Shown here piece by piece: positions 6,516 to 12,841 of a stretch of DNA of 13,449 nucleotides (the first letter of the stretch is position 1; every line of letters starts with the position of its first letter). The position numbers were made by a program, and so were the translations under genes. The stretch comes from Verrucomicrobiota bacterium (GTDB lineage: Bacteria; Verrucomicrobiota; Verrucomicrobiia; Chthoniobacterales; UBA10450). The DNA is taken from NCBI GenBank assembly GCA_003219335.1, contig QHOF01000130.1, forward strand, positions 1 through 13,449. Direction: 5' to 3'. The notes beneath the pieces are model-generated. The model had not been told where the DNA came from, did not search any database, and saw only the letters and a list, made by a program, of their open reading frames with translations.

Positions 6516-7795
6516 TCATGGGAACAAGCCGCGCACTTGTTTGGCTTTGATGACGCGTTCGACGCCGATGGCCATGGCCGCTGTGCGATGCGAAATCTTG
6601 TGCTCCTTCGCCCGCTTGATCACTTGCGCAAACGAATGCTCAAGGATGCGGAACAGTTTGTCGGTCACTTCCATTTCCGTCCATAGAAACGCCTGCAACC
6701 CCTGCACCCATTCGAAGTAGGAAACGATCACGCCGCCGGCATTGCAGAGAATATCTGGGATCACGAAAATTTCGTCCCAGCGGTTTTCGAGAACCAGGTC
6801 GGCGTCGGGCGTGGTCGGGCCGTTGGCGGCTTCAGCAAGAATGCGACATTTAAGTTGACCCGCATTTTTTCCGGTAATCACGCGATCGACTGCCGCCGGA
6901 ACGAGAACGTCGCACGGCAGGGTGAGAAATTCTCTTGGATCGACACGGTGGTCCTGAGCAAACGCACGTAGCGTCCCCTTCTTCAGAACATGCTGTTCGG
7001 CTGCTTTAACGTCGATGCCCTTCGGATTGTAGATCGCTGCAGTGTGATCGCTTATTCCTGTAACTTTGACGCCGGTCTTGTACCCGAGCGAAAGGGCCGC
7101 CACTGAGCCGACATTCCCGAATCCCTGCACGATCGCGGTACATTTCTCAGGATTCATCTTCAACATGTTCATTGCGCGCTCGACCAGGTAAACGACGCCG
7201 CGTCCCGTTGCTTCGCGTCGGCCTTCGGTTCCACCAATAGCGACTGGTTTGCCGGTGACGATCTCATTCACCGCATAGCCCTTGTAAACGGAGTATGTGT
7301 CCATGAACCAGGCCATGATCTGTTCGTTCGTGCCCATGTCCGGACCCATGATGTCGGTGTGCGGGCCGACGAATGGGATCATCTCCTGCATATAACGGCG
7401 CGAGACCGCCTCGAGCTCCGTTCGTGAGAGCTTGCTGGGATCGACAGCCACGCCGCCTTTGGCACCGCCGTAGGGCAATTGGGCCAGCGCGCATTTCCAG
7501 CTCATCCACATCGCAAGCGCAGCGGTTTCGCCCATCGAGAGCGCGTGCCGCCCTTGGTCGGGCCGAGCGCGATGTGATGTTGGACCCGATAACCCTGGAA
7601 AGCTTTGGTGCTGCCGTCGTCCATGTGGACGGGCAACGTTACGGCGACGGCGCGTTTCGGATACGTCGCCCATTCGCGGTCGTCCTTGTCGATGTTCAAA
7701 TAATCGGCGATGACCCGAAACTGCTCGCAGGCCATCTGGAAAACCTCATCGTCGTAAATCGTCATGGGTGAACTTGGCGAGACCTGAGCGTCCAT
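6516..7795 (-). pseudogene. Glu/Leu/Phe/Val-type dehydrogenase, split by a frameshift near 7541
   Basis: The family oxidatively deaminates glutamate or a branched/aromatic amino acid with NAD(P). The N-terminal frame starts MDAQVSPSSPMTIYDDEVFQ at 7795 and runs in register to GPTKGGTR (arginine codon 7541-7543). After that the family sequence continues in another frame as LSMGETAALAMWMSWKCALA from 7541 down. The later frame carries LPYGGAKGGVAVDP with the catalytic Lys (codon near 7460), MGPDMGTNE, the Rossmann motif VQGFGNVGS (about 7130-7104) and an intact C-terminus to 6516. Homologues usually have about four residues (such as YHPD) after GG-x-R, so roughly 13 nt seem missing. A repaired protein would be about 430 aa, normal for the family. 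Whether this is real decay or a sequence error is unknown. Everything else looks well conserved, which favours a recent event or an error. Glutamate is the likeliest substrate. Confidence 0.88.
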
Positions 7796-7851
7796 TGGAA
7801 GTTGCTATTTGCGCTGGTGAAGTGGCGTCGTCAAATCGAAAACTTTGGAGT

Positions 7852-7869
7852 GCGCGGACATGTCCGCGC
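7852..7869. promoter_or_regulatory. Perfect 18-bp palindrome in the divergent dehydrogenase/metB gap
   Basis: GCGCGGACATGTCCGCGC is an exact palindrome, about 57 bp upstream of the leftward dehydrogenase start and about 166 bp upstream of the rightward PLP-enzyme start. A second small hairpin (GCCACT 7939-7944 with AGTGGC 7952-7957) lies 70 bp further on. The symmetrical site in a divergent gap could be an operator. The surrounding sequence also has the look of a dispersed repeat, so it may have no regulatory role. I cannot separate these from one copy. Confidence 0.45.
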
Positions 7870-8034
7870 TTTGGGTAACGCATGCGTCTCGCGTGCTGGT
7901 TTTCGGCGTCGCGCCAGAACAGTCTTTTTCGAACGATCGCCACTAGCAGAGAGTGGCCGTCTCAACAGAAAAGTCCGTGATCGCGAGGATGCGATAGACA
8001 AGCGCGTTTCAAATTCTGTATCGTCGCGTCCGAC

Positions 8035-9150
8035 ATGAAAATTGAAACTGTAGCTGTTCACGCGGGGCACGCGGTTGATTCCGCAACCGGAGCGGTCGCC
8101 GCCCCGATTTACCTTTCCACCACATTCGAGCGCGACATCGAAGGGACGTACTCGCGCGGGTTCATGTACACGCGCAACGATAATCCGAATCGCCAGGCGC
8201 TGGAACGCGGTGTCGCCATGCTGGAAGCCGGCGACGCGGCGGCGGCATTTGGGACCGGCATGGCCGCGGCCATGGCTCTGTTCCAAGCGCTGGCACCGGG
8301 CGATCACGTCCTTGCCCACGCCGATGCCTACTACGGCACGCCGCGATTGCTCCGCGAAATTTTTCTGCGCTGGGGGCTCCAGGCTGACTTCATCGACATG
8401 ACCAACCTCGACGAAGTGAAAAAAGCTTTGCGGCCAAACACAAAACTCGCCTGGGTCGAGAGCCCTACAAATCCGCTGCTGAAAATTGTCGATCTCGCCG
8501 CTGTCGCCAAAATCGTTCACGACGCCGGGGCGTTGTGCGTCTGCGACAATACCTGGGCGCCGGTGCTCCAGCGCCCCTTCGAGTTGGGGGCCGATCTCGT
8601 TCTTTATTCGACCACGAAATATTTCGGCGGCCACTGCGACGTGGCCGGCGGAATCGTCGTGACGAAAACAGACAACGAACTTTTTCAGCGCATCCGCAGC
8701 ATTCAATACGAGGGCGGCGCGGTCCCCTCGCCTTTTGATTGCTGGCTGATTTTGCGCGGCATACGCACCTTGCCATGGCGCATGCGCGCGCATTCCGAAA
8801 ACGCACTGAAAGTGGCGGAGTTCCTCGCTCGCCATCGAAAAGTGGCGCGCGTCCACTATCCGGGACTGCGATCACATCCCGGTCACGAGATTGCAGCCAG
8901 ACAGATGTCGTTGTTCGGTGGAATGCTCTCGTTGGAAGTAAAAGAGGGCTACAACGCGGCAATGTCAGTTGCAGTGAAGACGAAAATCTTTATTCGCGCG
9001 ACCAGTTTGGGCGGCGTGGAAAGTTTAATCGAGCATCGCGCATCCGTCGAAGGACCGGGGACAACTTCACCCGAAGGCTTGCTGCGACTGTCCATCGGTC
9101 TCGAAAACGCAGACGATTTGATCGAGGACCTCGATCATGCGCTGGGATAA
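8035..9150 (+). CDS. Trans-sulfuration PLP enzyme (cystathionine gamma-synthase / gamma-lyase type)
   Basis: This 371-aa cytoplasmic enzyme belongs to the Cys/Met metabolism PLP-dependent family, which makes or cleaves cystathionine, homocysteine or methionine. Visible features are the start TVAVHAGHAVDSATGAVAAPIYLSTTF (6-31), the YTRNDNPN cofactor-phosphate motif (Y45, R47), GTGMAAA (73-79), Y100 in HADAYYGT (ring-stacking Tyr), ESPTNP (142-147), D171 in CDNTW, and the Schiff-base Lys195 in LYSTTKYFGGHCDV. The SLGGVESLIEH motif and the C-terminal RLSIGLENADDLIEDL are intact. Length is normal (370-400 aa). Sequence alone does not separate synthase (metB) from lyase or methionine gamma-lyase. 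It is divergent from the dehydrogenase gene with a 239-bp gap. No Shine-Dalgarno precedes the ATG. Confidence 0.93.
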   Translation: MKIETVAVHAGHAVDSATGAVAAPIYLSTTFERDIEGTYSRGFMYTRNDNPNRQALERGVAMLEAGDAAAAFGTGMAAAMALFQALAPGDHVLAHADAYYGTPRLLREIFLRWGLQADFIDMTNLDEVKKALRPNTKLAWVESPTNPLLKIVDLAAVAKIVHDAGALCVCDNTWAPVLQRPFELGADLVLYSTTKYFGGHCDVAGGIVVTKTDNELFQRIRSIQYEGGAVPSPFDCWLILRGIRTLPWRMRAHSENALKVAEFLARHRKVARVHYPGLRSHPGHEIAARQMSLFGGMLSLEVKEGYNAAMSVAVKTKIFIRATSLGGVESLIEHRASVEGPGTTSPEGLLRLSIGLENADDLIEDLDHALG

Positions 9151-9191
9151 CAAGGAGAGGCGTCCTCCAGGCCGCCCCATTTTTGTTTTGT

Positions 9192-9211
9192 CGGCGGACT
9201 AGAGACCGCCG
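9192..9211. repeat. CGGCGG...CCGCCG hairpin (family copy 1)
   Basis: CGGCGG-ACTAGAGA-CCGCCG is a 20-nt hairpin 42 bp past the metB-like stop. A copy with the same ends is at 12559-12578. On the minus strand both are preceded by GGAAC or GGAGC. There is a short T-rich run (ATTTTTGTTTT) just before it on the plus strand but none after it, so it is not a plain rightward terminator. Confidence 0.6.
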
Positions 9212-9234
9212 TTCCTTGGCGCAAGCCCCGCAGG

Positions 9235-9328
9235 CGTCTGACACAAAGCTCCGAGTGGGGACGCGGGAGATTAGACGGGAGGCCTGACAGGTCAGTGAGC
9301 CGGAGCGAACGAATCAAACGCCCTGCAA
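9235..9328 (+). repeat. 94-bp repeat, copy A (left flank of murJ)
   Basis: This block matches 11167-11260 in inverted orientation at 84 of 94 positions without gaps. Its termini, CGTCTGACA on one side and the complement of TTGCAGGGCGTTTGA on the other, match the short hairpin at 6461-6485. It therefore looks like that short palindrome with about 70 bp inserted in its loop. A 61-bp internal part aligns without gaps to 11748-11808 at 44 positions. No open reading frame of note is inside. Confidence 0.85.
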
Positions 9329-9329
9329 C

Positions 9330-9356
9330 ATCCGTGAAATCCGCGTAATCCGTGGT
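9330..9356 (-). repeat. Decamer repeat (CACGGAT type), left flank of murJ
   Basis: On the minus strand this reads ACCACGGATT, ACGCGGATTT, CACGGAT with 10-bp period. It matches 11048-11074 in inverted orientation at 24 of 27 positions. It abuts copy A of the 94-bp repeat, so both repeats are mirrored across murJ. Confidence 0.75.
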
Positions 9357-9388
9357 GGCCTGGCCTCTGCGCAAGCCGGAGGCATGCG

Positions 9389-10993
9389 CTACTTTGCTCC
9401 GATTCGTCGCCGGAAAATATCGATAATGTCGTGCACCTCGCCGATCCGCAACAGGAAGGCTGCGCCGAAAAACGCCGCGGCGCCGCACGCGATTGCAACG
9501 AGTAGCGCAATTAATTTTTGCAAGAACCGCATGTCTGCCCACGCGCCGAGCCACCAGTAGTTTGCCGCCCAGCAGACCAGCGCCAGCAATCCGCCAGCGA
9601 TACACAGTTTTCCTAGCGCGACGAGCATCTGGCGCGTTTCCAGCCTGCGGATGTGACGCCGCATCAAAGCGTAAAGCAAAAGGAAATTGATCGTGGCAAC
9701 CAAGCTGGTGGAAAACGCAAGTCCGCGATGTCCCCAGCCCAGCCGGAACGTGAAAAGCCAGTTGAGAAAAAGGTTCGCGCCGATGGCGAGAAAGCTCACC
9801 ACCATCGGCGTGTTGCGTTTGCCGACCGCATAAAACGCTGGCGTTAGCACTTTTAACACCGCATAGGAAACGAGGCCGATCGCGTAAAATTGCAACGCGC
9901 CAGCAGTCTGCCGCGTCATTTCGGCGGTGAACCGGCCGTGCTGATAGATCACGCTGATGATCGGCGACGCCAGCATCGCCAGACCGATCGCAGATGGAAT
10001 GGTAAGCAAAAATGCCAGCCGCATCCCGCGCGCAAGGATCCCACGAAATTCAGCCGTGTTTCCCAGCGCGGCGCTCTTTGAGACCAGCGGAAGCGTCACC
10101 GTGCCGATGGCGACGCCGAAAATTCCCAGCGGCAACTGCATCAGGCGAAACGCAATGTTGAGCCAGCTCACCGGCCCGTTCGCGTCCCGAAGACTGGCTG
10201 CAAATCCGCTGTTGATCAGCACATTTACCTGCACCGCGCTGGCGGCAATTACCGCGGGTCCCATCAGTGTGAGCACCGTGCGCACGCCTTCGTCGCGCCA
10301 GTGAAAATCGGGGTGGAATGTGTAGCCGACTTTCCACAGCGAAGGAAATTGTCCAATCAATTGCCATGCGCCGCCGATCAGCGTCCCGATCGCCAGGCCC
10401 ACGAGCGAGCGCCACCCGAAATGTGGGTCGAACCAGTAACCGATCGCTACGCCCGCAATAATCGAGCCGAGATTGAAATAACTCGACGCCATGGCCGGTG
10501 GACCGAAAACGTGTTTCGCATTCAGCATTCCCATCACAAGTGCCGCGAGCGACACCAGCAGCATGAACGGCCACATGATGCGGGTGAGCAAAATCGTCAG
10601 CGCAGTTTTGTCGGGCGACCAAGCTCCCCACGTCAGAAGTTCCACCAGTTGCGGCGCGAACACGATGCCGAGCAGCGTCACTGCGCTCATGAACACTGCG
10701 GTGAGCGTCGCGACCTTGTTCGCCAGTCGCCACGCCGATTGATCGCCTTCGACGGCGATCTTTTTCGAGAAGGTCGTGATGAACGCCATCGAAAGCGCGC
10801 CCTCGGCAAACAAATCCCGCAAAAGATTCGGCAACCGAAACGCCATCAAAAAAGCGTCGAGATTTTTTCCGGCCCCGAACAGGCCGGCAAACACCATCTC
10901 GCGAATCAGACCGAGGACCCGACTCGATAGAATGGCGATCCCCACAACACCCGTCGCCCGGGTGCTCATCCGCCGGTCGTCCGCTTCAGCCAT
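9389..10993 (-). CDS. murJ: Lipid II flippase MurJ
   Basis: This inner-membrane MOP-superfamily transporter moves lipid II across the membrane for peptidoglycan synthesis. From the Met at 10993 the protein is 534 aa, normal for MurJ with 13-14 membrane helices, and many hydrophobic segments are visible along the whole length. The N-terminal signature is clear: SSRVLGLIREMVFAGLFG, then GKNLDAFLMAFRLPNLLRDL and FAEGALSMAFI. The frame stays open back to 11200, but that 69-residue extension is translated from dispersed repeats (for example FVFIRVHSWL from the CACGAAT decamers) and is almost certainly not coding. A second Met at 10969 (MSTRATGVVGIA) is also possible and would give 526 aa. No Shine-Dalgarno is clear before either. 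The gene stands alone between inverted repeats; no other cell-wall gene is nearby. Confidence 0.95.
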   Translation of the reverse strand: MAEADDRRMSTRATGVVGIAILSSRVLGLIREMVFAGLFGAGKNLDAFLMAFRLPNLLRDLFAEGALSMAFITTFSKKIAVEGDQSAWRLANKVATLTAVFMSAVTLLGIVFAPQLVELLTWGAWSPDKTALTILLTRIMWPFMLLVSLAALVMGMLNAKHVFGPPAMASSYFNLGSIIAGVAIGYWFDPHFGWRSLVGLAIGTLIGGAWQLIGQFPSLWKVGYTFHPDFHWRDEGVRTVLTLMGPAVIAASAVQVNVLINSGFAASLRDANGPVSWLNIAFRLMQLPLGIFGVAIGTVTLPLVSKSAALGNTAEFRGILARGMRLAFLLTIPSAIGLAMLASPIISVIYQHGRFTAEMTRQTAGALQFYAIGLVSYAVLKVLTPAFYAVGKRNTPMVVSFLAIGANLFLNWLFTFRLGWGHRGLAFSTSLVATINFLLLYALMRRHIRRLETRQMLVALGKLCIAGGLLALVCWAANYWWLGAWADMRFLQKLIALLVAIACGAAAFFGAAFLLRIGEVHDIIDIFRRRIGAK

Positions 10994-11047
10994 CGGCGAA
11001 CAAGGAACAGAGTCGGCAGATTTACGAAAGCAAAAACTTTGCAAGCA

Positions 11048-11074
11048 ACCACGGATGGCACGGATTTCACGGAT
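11048..11074 (+). repeat. Decamer repeat (CACGGAT type), right flank of murJ
   Basis: Three CACGGAT units at 10-bp spacing, matching 9330-9356 inverted at 24 of 27 positions. It lies 55 bp upstream of the chosen murJ start, where a promoter could be, and inside the rejected N-terminal extension. Confidence 0.75.
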
Positions 11075-11134
11075 TCCGGGGAGCGCGCCCGTCTCGGGTG
11101 CTGGCGAAGGTGTCCTCGCCTTCGTGGACTTATC

Positions 11135-11166
11135 TAACCACGAATGCACACGAATGAACACGAATT
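11135..11166 (+). repeat. Decamer repeat (CACGAAT type)
   Basis: Three CACGAAT units with 10-bp period, almost the same as 4951-4984. It directly abuts the 94-bp repeat copy B. Other degenerate relatives of this family in the window are near 11520, 12430 and 12815. Confidence 0.75.
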
Positions 11167-11260
11167 TTGTAGGACGTCTGATTCGCTCGCTCCCGCTCAC
11201 TCACCTTTCAGGCCTCCAGTCTAATCTCCGGCGTCCCCGCTCGGAGCTTTGTGTCAGACG
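11167..11260 (-). repeat. 94-bp repeat, copy B (right flank of murJ, inverted)
   Basis: Inverted copy of 9235-9328 with 84 of 94 matches. On the plus strand it begins TTGTAGGACGTCTGA and ends GTGTCAGACG, so it has GTAG at one end and CGTCTGA/TCAGACG terminal inverted repeats of 7 bp. These ends match the short hairpin at 6461-6485. Together with copy A it encloses murJ. Confidence 0.85.
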
Positions 11261-11355
11261 ACGATGAATTCAACCGCGGATCCTCCTTCGCCAAGGCTTC
11301 CGGCGCGGCAAGCAAGACGGCGCGACAAGGTCACGCGGGTGACACAGATGAATCA

Positions 11356-11409
11356 AATGACGAATGTCGAATGACGAATGACGAACTAATGACTGAATGT
11401 CGAATGACA
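11356..11409 (+). repeat. Heptamer array (AATGACG / AATGTCG)
   Basis: Four adjacent heptamers AATG(A/T)CG occupy 11356-11383; after a short interruption two more, the last ending in CA, occupy 11396-11409. An inverted relative, three exact TCGGCAT heptamers, is at 11611-11631. Confidence 0.75.
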
Positions 11410-11610
11410 GTCGCGGCCTTACCTTCTATCTCGCTGAATCCCATTAGCTCGATTCACTGATTACATGGATGGAGTGTAGCTCCGATTAGTCGGCATGCCG
11501 GATTATGCAATCTGCCTACGGAATACACGAAACACACGAAAGGGTTCCATGATCTTTGTTTCCGAGTTTTCTCTTCGCGTCAATTTGCGTATTTCGCGGG
11601 TTCCTTTTCT

Positions 11611-11631
11611 TCGGCATTCGGCATTCGGCAT
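11611..11631 (+). repeat. Heptamer array (TCGGCAT)x3
   Basis: Three exact tandem copies of TCGGCAT. In complement and rotation this is AATGCCG, one base from the AATGACG/AATGTCG units at 11356-11409, so the two arrays look like diverged, inverted arms of one repeat pair. Confidence 0.75.
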
Positions 11632-11640
11632 TATCCGAAC

Positions 11641-11667
11641 ATCCGTGCGATCCGTGCAATCCGTGGT
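11641..11667 (-). repeat. Decamer repeat (ATCCGTG type)
   Basis: ATCCGTGCG, ATCCGTGCA and ATCCGTGGTT sit next to each other; in complement this is the CACGGAT family seen on both sides of murJ. It leads directly into the 17-bp CCCTTTAAC repeat. Confidence 0.7.
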
Positions 11668-11680
11668 TGATTCTTTTCAA

Positions 11681-11697
11681 CCCTTTAACCCTTCAAC
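11681..11697 (+). repeat. 17-bp repeat CCCTTTAACCCTTCAAC, arm 1
   Basis: Exact inverted partner of 12371-12387. It sits in an 8-bp-periodic context (CTTTAACC, CTTCAACG, CTTCAACC). The two arms enclose about 670 bp that include the tandem 70-bp repeat and the first terminator-like hairpin. Confidence 0.7.
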
Positions 11698-11736
11698 GCT
11701 TCAACCCCGGCGAAGGCATTCGTCTCTTAAAAAGAG

Positions 11737-11872
11737 AACACGACGTGGGGGACGCCGTCGCGTAGACGGGCGGGCCGAAGGCGGAGCGAGCGGGAGCGAG
11801 CCAATCAACACGACGTGCGGGGACGCCGCTGGGTGGACGGGAAGCCCGAAAGGCTGAGCGATCGGGAGGATC
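11737..11872 (+). repeat. Tandem pair of about 70-bp repeats (copies C and D)
   Basis: Two units start AACACGACGTG at 11737 and 11807. They share GGGGACGCCG, GACGGG, CCGAA, GAGCGA and CGGGAG in order, with small gaps. Copy C from 11748 aligns without gaps to copy A of the murJ-flanking repeat (44 of 61), including TAGACGGG and GGAGCGA...AATCAA, so all four copies belong to one family. The units are GC-rich and can form several local stems; no gene is read from them. Confidence 0.75.
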
Positions 11873-11882
11873 AACAAAGAGA

Positions 11883-11952
11883 AGCGCCGGGAGGCTTTTC
11901 ACCCGCCTTCGGTTGCCGCAGTGACCTTCGGCGTGGCTGGCCTCCCGGCGCT
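11883..11952. terminator. 13-bp GC-rich stem, copy of the MBG-gene terminator with a 44-nt loop
   Basis: AGCGCCGGGAGGC (11883-11895) pairs perfectly with 11940-11952. The flanks AAAGAGA on the left and TTCTC on the right are the same as in the terminator at 12842-12870, but the loop is 44 nt instead of 5. On the minus strand the stem is followed by TCTCTTT. A short minus-strand open tail with its stop at 11967-11969 ends just before it, so this may be the terminator of a lost leftward gene. Confidence 0.55.
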
Positions 11953-12116
11953 CATTCTCAAACAGCTTATTTCTTCGAGCGAACCCTGAAACTGGGACAG
12001 GTATCAGGAATGTCTCACCCAGGATGGCTGCACCCGTTGACGGTCACTCCGCCACCACCGCCACTTCTTCTAGTCGGCCGCGACTGTGCGACTGCCAGGG
12101 TGGTTTTTATTTGCGT

Positions 12117-12207
12117 ACCAAAGATGTTCCCGGCGCGGGGGGGCTCCGCGGATTTTGCCATTCCTGGCAGATCAACCCGGGAAGCGCGCACGGAAAACAT
12201 CTTTGGT
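12117..12207. repeat. Inverted repeat ACCAAAGATGTT with structured interior
   Basis: Perfect 12-bp arms at 12117-12128 and 12196-12207. The 67-nt interior contains TGCCA-TTCC-TGGCA, a perfect small stem, and CCCGG/CCGGG segments that can pair. This is the least repeat-like part of the gene-poor stretch and could be a structured RNA, a decayed gene end or a lone mobile element. No known RNA family is recognised. Confidence 0.5.
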
Positions 12208-12340
12208 TCTTCTCTTGGTTTGTTTTTCCTCTTTCACCCGTCAACCCAAGAGCTGGGGCGAATTGACAGCGATTCTCGATGATCGCCAAACTATGTAAAG
12301 CAATTGCGCATCGGGGAGAATCCCTGGTCTTTGGATAAAA

Positions 12341-12375
12341 ATCTCCCTAGGGGATTGCGGCTTCGCCGCGGTTGA
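12341..12375. repeat. Two adjacent small palindromes
   Basis: AATCTCCCTAGGGGATT is a near-perfect 17-nt palindrome with one mismatched pair, followed at once by GCGGC-TTC-GCCGC. An inverted relative of the second (GCGGC-GGA-GCCGC) is near 12643-12655. Confidence 0.5.
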
Positions 12376-12387
12376 AGGGTTAAAGGG
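12371..12387 (-). repeat. 17-bp repeat, arm 2 (inverted)
   Basis: GTTGAAGGGTTAAAGGG is the exact complement of 11681-11697. It continues into GGGGTTGAAGAGTTGAAGG, giving the same 8-bp periodicity as the first arm. Confidence 0.7.
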
Positions 12388-12558
12388 CGTACGGGGTTGA
12401 AGAGTTGAAGGGGATTTTTAACCAAGAATGGACACAAAAGCAAAACAGGGAGAACCACGGATGTCAGGCCAAATCCGTCGCATCTTGCGAAGATTTGCCC
12501 GCGAATCACGCTAATTGACGCGAATCAACAAGAGCATTTTCACAAACAGTCCGATTCT

Positions 12559-12578
12559 CGGCGGTTAGCAAACCGCCG
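12559..12578. repeat. CGGCGG...CCGCCG hairpin (family copy 2)
   Basis: CGGCGGTT-AGCA-AACCGCCG is a perfect 8-bp stem with 4-nt loop, with the same ends as 9192-9211. In complement it is preceded by GGAG, like copy 1 (GGAA). Confidence 0.65.
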
Positions 12579-12680
12579 CTCCTTTGACTTTTATATTCGC
12601 GTGAATTGGCGTGATTCGCGAGCTAAACATTTTCGGTTGCGGCGGAGCCGCGCTGGGTAATCCGTGGTTCAATCTTTTCT

Positions 12681-12713
12681 GTAGAGGCAGCCCCCGAAAG
12701 CTTTCGGGGCTGC
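12681..12713. repeat. GTAG-headed strong palindrome
   Basis: GTAGAG precedes GCAGCCCCCGAAAG (12687-12700), which pairs with CTTTCGGGGCTGC (12701-12713), leaving one bulged C. As DNA it is almost a perfect 27-nt palindrome. No T-run follows and no gene ends here, so a REP-like repeat is more likely than a terminator. Confidence 0.65.
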
Positions 12714-12742
12714 AATGTTCCAGTCTCGCAGCCGATACGCCC

Positions 12743-12799
12743 TGTAGCCGCGTGCTTGTGGCGCGTCGCAAAGAAACGGCGCACAGCGCCGTGGCTACA
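12743..12799. repeat. TGTAGCC ... GGCTACA inverted pair with internal hairpin
   Basis: The ends TGTAGCC (12743-12749) and GGCTACA (12793-12799) are perfect inverted repeats with GTAG heads. The right half holds ACGGCGC-ACA-GCGCCGT, a perfect 7-bp stem with the same 3-nt loop as the 6461-6479 hairpin. The left half is a degenerate counterpart. Same layout as 6429-6485 but different stem sequence. Confidence 0.7.
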
Positions 12800-12841
12800 A
12801 CATTCGTGTTTCTTCGTGTAATTTCGTGTGTTAAAAAGAGA

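Noticed and set aside
7831..8856. 341-aa minus-strand open frame over the PLP-enzyme gene
   Set aside because: It is antisense to a gene with complete family motifs, has no recognisable motif and starts in the middle of the coding strand gene. GC-rich codons produce such shadows.
9151..9215. Intrinsic terminator after the PLP-enzyme gene
   Set aside because: The T-rich run lies before the CGGCGG hairpin, not after it, and the preceding GGAG/CCTCC stem is weak.
10050..10733. 227-aa minus-strand frame inside murJ
   Set aside because: Same strand, other frame of a membrane protein gene with intact motifs; Arg/His-rich and without family pattern.
11356..11409. Possible iteron-type replication origin
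   Set aside because: Short 7-bp direct repeats are present, but there is no replication gene or AT-rich unwinding region, and similar arrays occur at other gaps.
11815..12282. 155-aa plus-strand open frame in the gene-poor stretch
   Set aside because: It starts in the tandem 70-bp repeat and crosses the terminator-like stem; composition and lack of motifs argue against coding.
12681..12713. Intrinsic terminator
   Set aside because: The stem is strong but no U-tract follows on either strand and no gene ends nearby; it fits better as a GTAG-headed repeat.
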